A stretch of DNA of 5,106 nt, from positions 1-5,106 of the forward strand of contig JAMOPC010000265.1 in NCBI GenBank assembly GCA_027064845.1, written 5' to 3'. Below the pieces are notes generated by a model. The model had not been told where the DNA came from. It saw nothing but the letters and a program-made list of their open reading frames with translations, and did no database searches. Source of the stretch: Desulfurococcales archaeon. Lineage in GTDB: Archaea > Thermoproteota > Thermoprotei_A > Sulfolobales > Desulfurococcaceae. The translations under genes were made by a program, and so were the position numbers. This document shows, one piece after another, positions 1-5,106 of the stretch. Positions within the stretch are counted from its first letter, which is position 1; every line of letters starts with the position of its first letter.

Positions 1-681
1 ATATCATTGGATACGTCTAAATTATCTCTTCTTGATAGCTCTACTGAAAGCTATTTATTAAGACACATGATTAAGCTGAAGCCGTACACTTCTAAAGAAC
101 TATACGATATTCTCAAATACAGAGCTTCACAAGCCTTTTACGACGGTGTTGTTGATGATGAGGTTTTAAGATTCATCGCGGAGTATGAGGGAAGCGATAG
201 AGGTGGGGGAGGGAACGCTAGACACGCTATAGAAATCCTCTTATTAGCTGGTGATATCGCTGATAGCGAGGGCAGCACCAAGATCAACTTAGAACATGTA
301 AGGAAAGCTATTATGAGGACTTCCCGCGAAATAATAAATGTTTCAGAATCAATTCTCTACAGCCCATTACACGAGCTAATACTGTTATGGGCTATTATAA
401 GGCTATTAAGAAGAACCGGTAAACCATATGTTAAAATGGGCGAGGTTGAGAAGGAATACGAGGTTCTCTGCGAGGTTCTTGGTGAAGAGCCTAGGAGGCA
501 TACGCAGATCTATGAGTATGTCATGAATTTGAAGAAAGCAGGCGTTATAGATGCTAGAACTAGTGGTAAGGGCTTGCGTGGCAGGACTACTCTTATAAGT
601 ATACATTATGGTCCCTTAGACTTGTTCGAGAAACACGTAGAAGACCTAGTTTATAGAAAGCTCGGGGTAGTTAGGAGATGA
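1..681 (+). CDS. cdc6: Orc1/Cdc6 family replication initiator, C-terminal part (5' partial)
   Basis: The frame is open to base 1, so the gene begins upstream; the TTG at 7 is internal, not a start. The 226 visible residues begin at the sensor-1 strand (ISLD) of an AAA+ ATPase. A lid domain follows, with the sensor-2 motif GNARHAIEILL at about 71-81 of the visible part. The C-terminal winged helix spans about 122-203 and ends in a basic wing (GLRGRTTLISIHYG). This order is that of archaeal Orc1/Cdc6 proteins, which bind origin repeats and help load MCM. Oddities: the Asn usual in sensor 1 (ISN) is Leu here, the usual box VII segment (DPRVxSSL-like) reads SSTESYLL, and four glycines precede sensor 2, all suggesting a divergent paralogue. 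Walker A and B and the initiator-specific motif lie outside the window. The gene overlaps the next one by 4 bp, so the two are probably co-transcribed. The family call is firm; the paralogue class is not. Confidence 0.9.
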   Translation: MSLDTSKLSLLDSSTESYLLRHMIKLKPYTSKELYDILKYRASQAFYDGVVDDEVLRFIAEYEGSDRGGGGNARHAIEILLLAGDIADSEGSTKINLEHVRKAIMRTSREIINVSESILYSPLHELILLWAIIRLLRRTGKPYVKMGEVEKEYEVLCEVLGEEPRRHTQIYEYVMNLKKAGVIDARTSGKGLRGRTTLISIHYGPLDLFEKHVEDLVYRKLGVVRR

Positions 682-866
682 GTAATTCTAAGGAGCAAAT
701 ACTTGAGGTTTTAGAAAAGTATGGAGAGCTTAACATAAGTAAGCTTGCTAGGATCACTGGGATACATTATAGAGTATTAGTTAAAAGGTTAAAGGAGCTA
801 GTTGAAGAAGGCTTAGTTGAAGAAAGAAGATTTGGTAGGCTTAGATTGTTTAGAATAAAGAAGTGA
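678..866 (+). CDS. Small winged helix-turn-helix protein coupled to orc1/cdc6
   Basis: This 62-residue protein is essentially one winged-helix DNA-binding domain: helix 1 at about 4-15 (KEQILEVLEKYG), helix 2 at 19-26 (ISKLARIT), recognition helix at 30-43 (HYRVLVKRLKELVE), and a basic wing at 46-61 (VEERRFGRLRLFRI). The pattern resembles the ArsR/MarR-like folds common in archaeal transcription factors. No dimerisation helix, ligand domain, metal-binding cysteines or membrane segment is present. The ATG overlaps the orc1/cdc6 stop (ATGA), indicating translational coupling; a GGGGT at 664-668 could serve as a weak ribosome binding site. It ends exactly where the oppositely oriented rfcL ends. 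A DNA-binding role is inferred from the fold. Whether it regulates orc1/cdc6, acts at the origin, or does something else cannot be read from the sequence. I do not recognise a named gene. Confidence 0.8.
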   Translation: MSNSKEQILEVLEKYGELNISKLARITGIHYRVLVKRLKELVEEGLVEERRFGRLRLFRIKK

Positions 867-2138
867 TTATTTCTTATATTTTTTATAATACGCTAAGACT
901 TGACTTGCCTTAGGCCCAGCCAACCATTTGATCATTTCTTCTGTTAACTCATATCCCAACGCTATCTTGGCGGCGTACTTGGGGTTGTTTGTAAATATTA
1001 TTTTGAGGAAGGGTATAACGTCTCTTTTCACGGTTGCTTTACTGGTTAATAGTCTTGGTGCTAAGGCTCTTGCTATTCCTTCTCTTACTTCTCTACTCCT
1101 CTTAGTCTGGGCTAAGAGTTGTAGCCTCTTGGGTGATCTGAATATCTTCCATTTATATTTATATATTCTCCTTGCAAATGCTACGCCTGGCCCCATCATG
1201 TCAAATACGTAGCTTAACAAGTCCCATGAGCCGCTTTTCCTTATTCTACCCATATATACGTCTGCTCTGCTTAATGCATCAAATGCTCTTGCCAACTCCT
1301 CCGGGTCGTCATAATATGTTGGTATGTGCTCATTTACCCAGATCATCATTGTTTCGTAATCTATGTTTGTTTGTGTTACAGCTGCTTTTGCTTGCCAAAT
1401 ATATTTTGCATTGAATAATTTCTGGAGTGCCTCGAATGGAGCATATTCTCTATATCTATAAGCCGATAATTCTCTGACCAACGTGATTGTTACTTTTCCA
1501 TAACCCTCTGCTATTGCTTGTAAGTCGTTGATAGCGCTTCTTAAGTCTCCCTCGCTCCTCCTAGCTATTTCTCTTAAAGCATTGTCTTCACATTCCAGCC
1601 GCTCAGCTTGGCAAATCCTCTTGAGTACGAGTATGACATCTCTCTCGCTTAGTCTCTTAAATGCTATCATTAGTGATGCGTCTCTTAGGGGTTTCAGCTT
1701 CTGATCCCAAGGATCGTTTGCTGTCATTACTATTGGGTACTTAGTCACTTCTAGTAGGTGTAGTATAGCATCTATTGCTCCACGATCAGCCATTCCGCTT
1801 ATGCCATCGACTTCGTCTAAGAGAATTATTTTTCCTCTAGCGAACAAGCTACGCATAGTAGCGGCTACTTTTGCTATTCTCTCAATATCTTGTTTTCTCC
1901 TAAAATCACTAGCATTCATCTCTACTACTTCTAGTTTGTATTCATTTGCTGCTGCTTCCACAAGACTTGTCTTACCACATCCAGCTGGACCATAAAGTAG
2001 GGCCGCTTTCTTTAATGGTTTTCCCTTGAGCCAGGATTCCAGCCATTGTATGAATTGTTTCTTTGCAGAATCTTGATTGACAACATCAGCTATTTTCTTG
2101 GGCCTATATTTTATGATCCAAGGTATTTTGCGGGGCAA
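867..2138 (-). CDS. rfcL: Replication factor C large subunit (clamp loader)
   Basis: This 423-residue AAA+ protein is the large subunit of the archaeal clamp loader, which with RfcS subunits opens PCNA and places it on primer-template junctions. Visible motifs are the RFC box near the N-terminus (IKYRPK, 9-14), Walker A GPAGCGKT (50-57), Walker B IILLDEVD (104-111), sensor 1 TAND (139-142) and sensor 2 GDLRSAINDLQ (197-207). A helical collar domain follows from about 225. The SRC arginine-finger motif of small subunits is absent (LRDASL instead), as expected for RfcL. The start is TTG: it lies 8 nt after a GGAAAGGT ribosome binding site and gives the N-terminus typical of the family. The C-terminus ends in KASQVLAYYKKYKK, with no canonical PIP box. 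The gene is downstream of rfcS by 16 bp, so they form one operon. The identification is firm. Confidence 0.97.
   Translation of the reverse strand: MPRKIPWIIKYRPKKIADVVNQDSAKKQFIQWLESWLKGKPLKKAALLYGPAGCGKTSLVEAAANEYKLEVVEMNASDFRRKQDIERIAKVAATMRSLFARGKIILLDEVDGISGMADRGAIDAILHLLEVTKYPIVMTANDPWDQKLKPLRDASLMIAFKRLSERDVILVLKRICQAERLECEDNALREIARRSEGDLRSAINDLQAIAEGYGKVTITLVRELSAYRYREYAPFEALQKLFNAKYIWQAKAAVTQTNIDYETMMIWVNEHIPTYYDDPEELARAFDALSRADVYMGRIRKSGSWDLLSYVFDMMGPGVAFARRIYKYKWKIFRSPKRLQLLAQTKRSREVREGIARALAPRLLTSKATVKRDVIPFLKIIFTNNPKYAAKIALGYELTEEMIKWLAGPKASQVLAYYKKYKK
871..890 (+). terminator. Candidate T-rich terminator of the orc1/cdc6-winged-helix transcript
   Basis: Just past the stop of the winged-helix gene the plus strand is almost all T and A, with a T6 run at 879-884. 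Archaeal RNA polymerase commonly terminates at oligo-T on the non-template strand without a hairpin, so this is the obvious stop for the plus-strand operon. The same bases encode the Tyr/Lys tail of RfcL on the minus strand, so the T-richness may instead simply reflect that protein sequence. Confidence 0.4.
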
Positions 2139-2146
2139 TTTTATTT

Positions 2147-2154
2147 ACCTTTCC
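2147..2154 (-). promoter_or_regulatory. Ribosome binding site of rfcL
   Basis: Read on the minus strand this is GGAAAGGT, 8 nt before the TTG codon at 2138-2136. It fills half of the 16-bp gap between rfcS and rfcL and is the main reason to accept TTG as the rfcL start. Confidence 0.6.
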
Positions 2155-3144
2155 TTAAGACTTGAGTTTTTTACCTATAAAGGCTAGTCTGGCTAGGAAA
2201 GCATTTAATTGAATCTCATCGTCTGCTCCTTCCACTAGTCTAAACTGTATTTCTCCTGCGAGATCTGCTATGATTATCTTGTATTCATCTGGTAATTTTA
2301 TGTCTTGGCTGAATATTTCTCTGTGTACTTGTTTGATCACGTCTAATCCGCTGAGACCATAGTTTATCATTAGTTCTCTTAGCTTGTCTCGTGCTTCGTT
2401 GAAATTACCAGCTAGGGCTAATTGGATCATTTGTCTGATCTCTCTTGGATGTGCAAGGCCTACTACTTTGTAGACGCTTTCTACAGTTATTTTTCCTAGA
2501 GCTGCTGCTGCTTGGAGAATGTTTATTGCTCTTCTCATGTCTCCTTCGCTTAGTTCATATATTGCTTCGAGAGCTTCTAGGTCATATTCTACTTTTTCTT
2601 GGTCAGCTATCCATTTGAGTCTTGAAACTACGTCTTCTTTTTTAAGTGGTGTGAATCTGAAGACTGCACATCTGCTTTGGATAGGTTCTATGATTTTGCT
2701 TGGATAGTTGGCTATGAGTATGAATCTAGTGGTGGCGGTATACATTTCCATTAGTCTACGGAGTGCTTGTTGTGCATCTGCTGTCATGTTGTCTGCTTCG
2801 TCAAGTAATACTATCTTGAATGGAATATTTGCAGCCACTCTTGTTCTAGCAAATTCCTTGACCTTGCTACGTATAACGTCTATACCACGTTCATCACTGG
2901 CGTTTAGCTCTAACATGTATTGCCTATAGTTTTCTCCATATAGGTCATGTGCTAGACAGTGTGCAGCTGTGGTTTTACCAGTACCTGGTGGGCCAGCAAA
3001 TAGTAGGTGGGGCATGTTTTTCTCTTCTACAAACTTCTTTAAACGAGAAACTATTTCTTCCTGGTTAACTATTTCATCTAGTGTTTTAGGCCTGTATTTT
3101 TCAGCCCATAAGAGCTCTGCAAGTACTTCCCCAGAACTACTCAT
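2155..3144 (-). CDS. rfcS: Replication factor C small subunit (clamp loader)
   Basis: This encodes the repeated ATPase subunit of the archaeal clamp loader. From the preferred ATG the protein has 329 residues, the usual family length. Motifs are the RFC box AEKYRPK (14-20), Walker A GPPGTGKT (51-58), Walker B IVLLDEAD (111-118), sensor 1 around IANYPSK (144-150), the SRC arginine finger (157-159) that acts on the neighbouring subunit's ATP, and sensor 2 GDMRRAINILQ (201-211). The collar domain follows from about 230. A GTG at 3156 would add four residues (MYHV), but that GTG forms part of an AGGTG ribosome binding site placed 9 nt before the ATG at 3144, so the ATG is favoured. All catalytic residues appear intact and no intein interrupts the Walker A region, a place where inteins occur in some archaeal RFC genes. 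It leads the rfcS-rfcL operon and is divergent from gins23. Confidence 0.97.
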   Translation of the reverse strand: MSSSGEVLAELLWAEKYRPKTLDEIVNQEEIVSRLKKFVEEKNMPHLLFAGPPGTGKTTAAHCLAHDLYGENYRQYMLELNASDERGIDVIRSKVKEFARTRVAANIPFKIVLLDEADNMTADAQQALRRLMEMYTATTRFILIANYPSKIIEPIQSRCAVFRFTPLKKEDVVSRLKWIADQEKVEYDLEALEAIYELSEGDMRRAINILQAAAALGKITVESVYKVVGLAHPREIRQMIQLALAGNFNEARDKLRELMINYGLSGLDVIKQVHREIFSQDIKLPDEYKIIIADLAGEIQFRLVEGADDEIQLNAFLARLAFIGKKLKS

Positions 3145-3153
3145 AACATGATA

Positions 3154-3158
3154 CACCT
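3154..3158 (-). promoter_or_regulatory. Ribosome binding site of rfcS
   Basis: AGGTG on the minus strand matches the archaeal GGAGGTGA consensus and stands 9 nt before the ATG at 3144. It overlaps the alternative GTG start at 3156, which argues against that longer reading. Confidence 0.6.
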
Positions 3159-3184
3159 AAGAATTATCTATTCCGTTCCACAAA

Positions 3185-3194
3185 GATATATGTA
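3185..3194 (-). promoter_or_regulatory. Candidate TATA box for the rfcS-rfcL operon
   Basis: The minus strand reads TACATATATC here. An archaeal start site about 25 nt downstream would fall near 3163-3168, leaving a leader of roughly 20 nt with room for the AGGTG ribosome binding site. The upstream bases (CGACCCCA) are not a good BRE, so this is a plausible rather than strong promoter. A second AT-rich stretch, TATTTTATCC on the minus strand at 3205-3214, is an alternative. Confidence 0.35.
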
Positions 3195-3219
3195 TGGGGT
3201 CGTGGGATAAAATAGTTCC

Positions 3220-3226
3220 TTTTTAA
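3220..3226 (+). promoter_or_regulatory. Candidate TATA box for the gins23-mcm operon
   Basis: TTTTTAA in the context CCTTTTTAACC is the best TATA-like element on the plus strand upstream of gins23. A start about 25 nt downstream, near 3248, gives a leader of about 27 nt to the preferred ATG at 3275. A second candidate, GCTTAATA at 3233-3240, would start transcription nearer 3262. Neither has a clear purine-rich BRE, so the choice between them is open. Confidence 0.35.
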
Positions 3227-3265
3227 CCAGTTGCTTAATATGATAGAGTAATCTTGTGCAGGGCT

Positions 3266-3269
3266 GAGG
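3266..3269 (+). promoter_or_regulatory. Ribosome binding site supporting the ATG start of gins23
   Basis: GAGG lies 5 nt before the ATG at 3275, within CTGAGGCTGAA. It would lie inside the coding sequence if the TTG at 3254 were used, and so favours the shorter protein. The later ATG at 3305 has no comparable site. Confidence 0.5.
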
Positions 3270-3274
3270 CTGAA

Positions 3275-3850
3275 ATGAGCTCGGTTTCAGTGCTTTTAAT
3301 AAACATGGTTTTCGAGTCTTTGATTAGGGATTTCTTGGAGAGTGAGGTTAGAGTAGAGGTTATTGGTAAAGCTCCTAGAGTTATTACTCATGAAGGATTC
3401 ATAGAGTTGAGCAGGGGCGCTGAATATAATATTCCTAGATGGATAGCATATATGCTTGAATCAAAAGGAATTGTCAGGATCAAGGAGGACATAATAGATG
3501 TTGAGAGATTATCAACAATAGCATATAACGAGGAAGCTACTGCTAATAGGCCTGAATTAATGAAGGTTCCAAAGTACTTATACCTACTTGTGAAGAACGA
3601 AGTTGACAAAATTAAGCAGAAGTTAAAGGAGACTGCCGACATTAACCTTCTGCAAGAATATAAGATGTACGAAGACCTCATATATACTATTACGAAGACG
3701 CGGATTAAGAAACTCTTATATCTACTATTATTATCTGATGTACCACAGGACTTATTAATGAAAATGAGTGAAGAGGAGAAGGCATTATTCATGATAATGA
3801 GAGACATATTATGGACATGGATTAAGAATCTTGGGGTTGAAAAACTTTGA
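3275..3850 (+). CDS. gins23: GINS complex subunit, Gins23 (Psf2/Psf3) type
   Basis: The product, 191 residues from the preferred ATG, looks like the archaeal GINS subunit related to eukaryotic Psf2/Psf3. GINS joins MCM and a Cdc45/RecJ-like protein to form the active replicative helicase. A small beta-rich B domain comes first (about 24-70) and carries the GINS-like stretch ELSRGAEYNIPRWIAYML (44-61). A helical A domain follows (about 98-184), with the characteristic TRIKKLLYL segment (142-150). B-before-A is the order of Psf2/Psf3, whereas Gins51 has the reverse. The gene sits directly upstream of mcm, as gins23 does in Sulfolobus. Start choice is uncertain: TTG at 3254 (198 residues), ATG at 3275, or ATG at 3305 (181 residues). 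The GAGG site supports 3275. The family match is by pattern and context, since GINS sequences diverge strongly. Confidence 0.85.
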   Translation: MSSVSVLLINMVFESLIRDFLESEVRVEVIGKAPRVITHEGFIELSRGAEYNIPRWIAYMLESKGIVRIKEDIIDVERLSTIAYNEEATANRPELMKVPKYLYLLVKNEVDKIKQKLKETADINLLQEYKMYEDLIYTITKTRIKKLLYLLLLSDVPQDLLMKMSEEEKALFMIMRDILWTWIKNLGVEKL

Positions 3851-3866
3851 TCCAAGGAATTATTTG

Positions 3867-3873
3867 GGTGAGG
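3867..3873 (+). promoter_or_regulatory. Ribosome binding site of mcm
   Basis: GGTGAGG stands 10 nt before the ATG at 3884, in the 33-bp gap after gins23. An in-frame TGA at 3869-3871 rules out any earlier start in this frame, so the ATG is the first possible initiation codon. Confidence 0.65.
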
Positions 3874-3883
3874 ATGTGGAGAA

Positions 3884-5106
3884 ATGGTATTATCACTTAA
3901 AGAATCTAAAGAAGTCCTGGATATTGTTACTAGGTTTAAAAAGTTTCTATGGGATTTTAGGGATAGAAAAACAGGATTGTTCAAATATAGGGAAAGATTA
4001 AGCCAGATGGCATTAATGGGTCAGAGGAGCTTAATAATAGATTTCAATGACATAACACTATTTGATCGCGGATTAGCACATACTATTGAAAGAGACCCAG
4101 ACACAGCTATTGAAGCAGCGAGTAGGGCTATAAAAGAGCTATTAATGAAGGAAAACCCTGAATATGCCGAGTCTATTGAGAAGTTTTATCCCAGGTTCAG
4201 AAACCCTAGCAGAGTATTGAAGATTAGAGAGCTTACCAGCGAGTATATAGGTAAATTCGTAGCTATTGAGGGAATACTTACTAGGTTAACAAAAGTAGAG
4301 GCCCGCATGGTTAAAGCAGTATATAAACATGCTGATCCCGAGTGTGGTGCTGAGTTTGAGTGGCCCGAAGAAGGCGAGATGGGTGAACGAATAGAAAAAC
4401 CACCTTACTGCCCAGTATGTGGTAAGTCTGGAAAGTTCCAGTTATTGCTTCATAAGTCTAGGTTTATTGATTGGCAAAAAATAGTTGTCCAAGAGAAGCC
4501 CGAAGAAATACCTCCTGGACAAATCCCTAGAAGCATCGAGGTTGTCCTAACAGGCGACTTAGTTGATTCTGCAAGGCCTGGAGACAGAGTTATGATCACT
4601 GGTATTTTAAGAGTAATGCCTACAACATCTGCTCAGAGAGGAGTTGGTAAATCCGTATTTAGTTTCTACCTTGAAGCAAACTACGTTGATGTTCAGCAGA
4701 AAATACTTGAGGAAATAGAGATCACTAGGGAAGATGAGGAGAAAATACGTGAACTAGCAAGGGATCCTTGGGTTAGGGAGAAAATCATTGCAAGTATTGC
4801 TCCGGCAATATATGGCCACTGGAATATTAAGGAAGCAATCGCGTTATTATTATTCGGAGGAGTTCCTAAACTATTACCAGATGGTACTAGAATTAGGGGA
4901 GATATACACGTACTACTTGTTGGAGACCCCGGTACAGCTAAGTCGCAACTACTACAATACACTGCTAGACTAGCACCTAGAGGAATATATACTAGCGGAA
5001 AAGGATCAACAGCTGCTGGATTAACAGCTAGTGTTCTACGAGATAAAACAACTGGCGAATACTACTTAGAAGCAGGAGCCCTCGTATTAGCCGATGGAGG
5101 AGTAGC
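3884..5106 (+). CDS. mcm: Replicative DNA helicase MCM (3' partial)
   Basis: The frame runs from ATG 3884 to the window end without a stop, giving 407 full codons of a protein usually near 690-700 residues. MCM hexamers unwind DNA 3' to 5' ahead of the polymerase. The N-terminal helical subdomain covers about 1-110. A zinc site follows, H149-x4-C154 and C176-x2-C179, with the crenarchaeal H-C-C-C ligand set and spacing. The allosteric communication loop is near 203-216 (QEKPEEIPPGQIPR) and the basic N-terminal hairpin near 242-257. The AAA+ core shows ASIAPAIYGHWNIKEA (303-318), Walker A GDPGTAKS (347-354), and STAAGLTASVLRD then LEAGALVLADGG (375-406). The sequence stops just before Walker B (IDEID in homologues). 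Walker B, sensor 1, arginine finger and C-terminal winged helix lie outside. It is 33 bp after gins23 with its own ribosome binding site and no evident promoter, so co-transcription is likely. Confidence 0.98.
   Translation, partial: MVLSLKESKEVLDIVTRFKKFLWDFRDRKTGLFKYRERLSQMALMGQRSLIIDFNDITLFDRGLAHTIERDPDTAIEAASRAIKELLMKENPEYAESIEKFYPRFRNPSRVLKIRELTSEYIGKFVAIEGILTRLTKVEARMVKAVYKHADPECGAEFEWPEEGEMGERIEKPPYCPVCGKSGKFQLLLHKSRFIDWQKIVVQEKPEEIPPGQIPRSIEVVLTGDLVDSARPGDRVMITGILRVMPTTSAQRGVGKSVFSFYLEANYVDVQQKILEEIEITREDEEKIRELARDPWVREKIIASIAPAIYGHWNIKEAIALLLFGGVPKLLPDGTRIRGDIHVLLVGDPGTAKSQLLQYTARLAPRGIYTSGKGSTAAGLTASVLRDKTTGEYYLEAGALVLADGGV

Noticed and set aside
7..9. TTG as a start codon for the first gene.
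   Set aside because: The frame stays open to base 1 and the protein begins in the middle of an AAA+ domain, so the true start must be several hundred bases upstream of the window.
799..824. Direct repeat TAGTTGAAGAA at 799-809 and 814-824.
   Set aside because: The copies are 15 bp apart, in frame, and simply encode the repeated LVEE of the helix and strand boundary in the winged-helix protein (LVEEGLVEER).
928..1414. Two overlapping plus-strand open frames inside rfcL, rich in Leu and Ser with membrane-like stretches.
   Set aside because: They are complements of the rfcL collar-domain coding region. The hydrophobicity follows from the antisense of Lys/Glu/Asp/Arg codons, not from a real membrane protein.
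3154..3156. GTG as the start of rfcS, four codons upstream of the ATG.
   Set aside because: The GTG is part of the AGGTG ribosome binding site that is correctly spaced for the ATG at 3144.
3171..3185. TTCCGTTCCACAAAG, whose complement contains TGTGGAACGGAA and resembles part of an origin recognition box.
   Set aside because: Only one imperfect copy is present, the G-run expected beside the core is not in the right place, and no inverted partner or AT-rich unwinding element accompanies it.
3388..3984. A 198-codon open frame on the minus strand across gins23 and the start of mcm.
   Set aside because: It is antisense to two well-supported genes, has a low-complexity Ser/Leu/Ile composition typical of the complement of Lys/Glu/Asp-rich coding, no domain pattern and no clear ribosome binding site.
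4693..4962. Short open frames on both strands inside mcm.
   Set aside because: They lie within the AAA+ core coding of mcm, which is unambiguous in its own frame, and show no independent start signals.

Overview
The window is a chromosomal stretch from a crenarchaeon dedicated almost entirely to DNA replication. It encodes, in order, the C-terminal part of an Orc1/Cdc6 initiator, a tiny winged-helix protein, both clamp-loader subunits (RfcL and RfcS), a GINS subunit of the Gins23 type, and the first 60% or so of the replicative helicase MCM. The archaeal assignment rests on these protein families, on GGTGA/GAGG-type ribosome binding sites, and on strong use of AGG/AGA, ATA and CTA codons. The gins23-mcm pair is a crenarchaeal arrangement known from Sulfolobus. 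The AT-leaning, Lys/Glu/Ile-rich coding suggests a hyperthermophile, perhaps a Desulfurococcales member; that order-level guess is inference.

Layout: (1) 1-866, plus strand: orc1/cdc6 (5' end outside the window) overlapping a 62-residue winged-helix gene by ATGA. (2) 867-3144, minus strand: rfcS then rfcL, separated by 16 bp, a clamp-loader operon. The rfcL stop codon abuts the stop codon of the winged-helix gene with no base between them. (3) 3145-3274: a 130-bp divergent intergenic region holding the only promoter candidates in the window. (4) 3275-5106, plus strand: gins23 and mcm, 33 bp apart, with mcm running off the right edge.

Together the genes cover origin recognition and helicase loading (Orc1/Cdc6), unwinding (MCM plus the GINS part of the CMG-like complex), and PCNA loading (RFC). 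No mobile element, CRISPR array, tRNA or rRNA is visible. Coding density is very high. The features most worth a second look are the unrecognised small winged-helix gene coupled to orc1/cdc6, the divergent sensor-1 and box-VII region of that initiator, the zero-gap convergent junction whose T-rich strand also encodes the RfcL tail, and the apparent lack of a canonical PIP box at the RfcL C-terminus.
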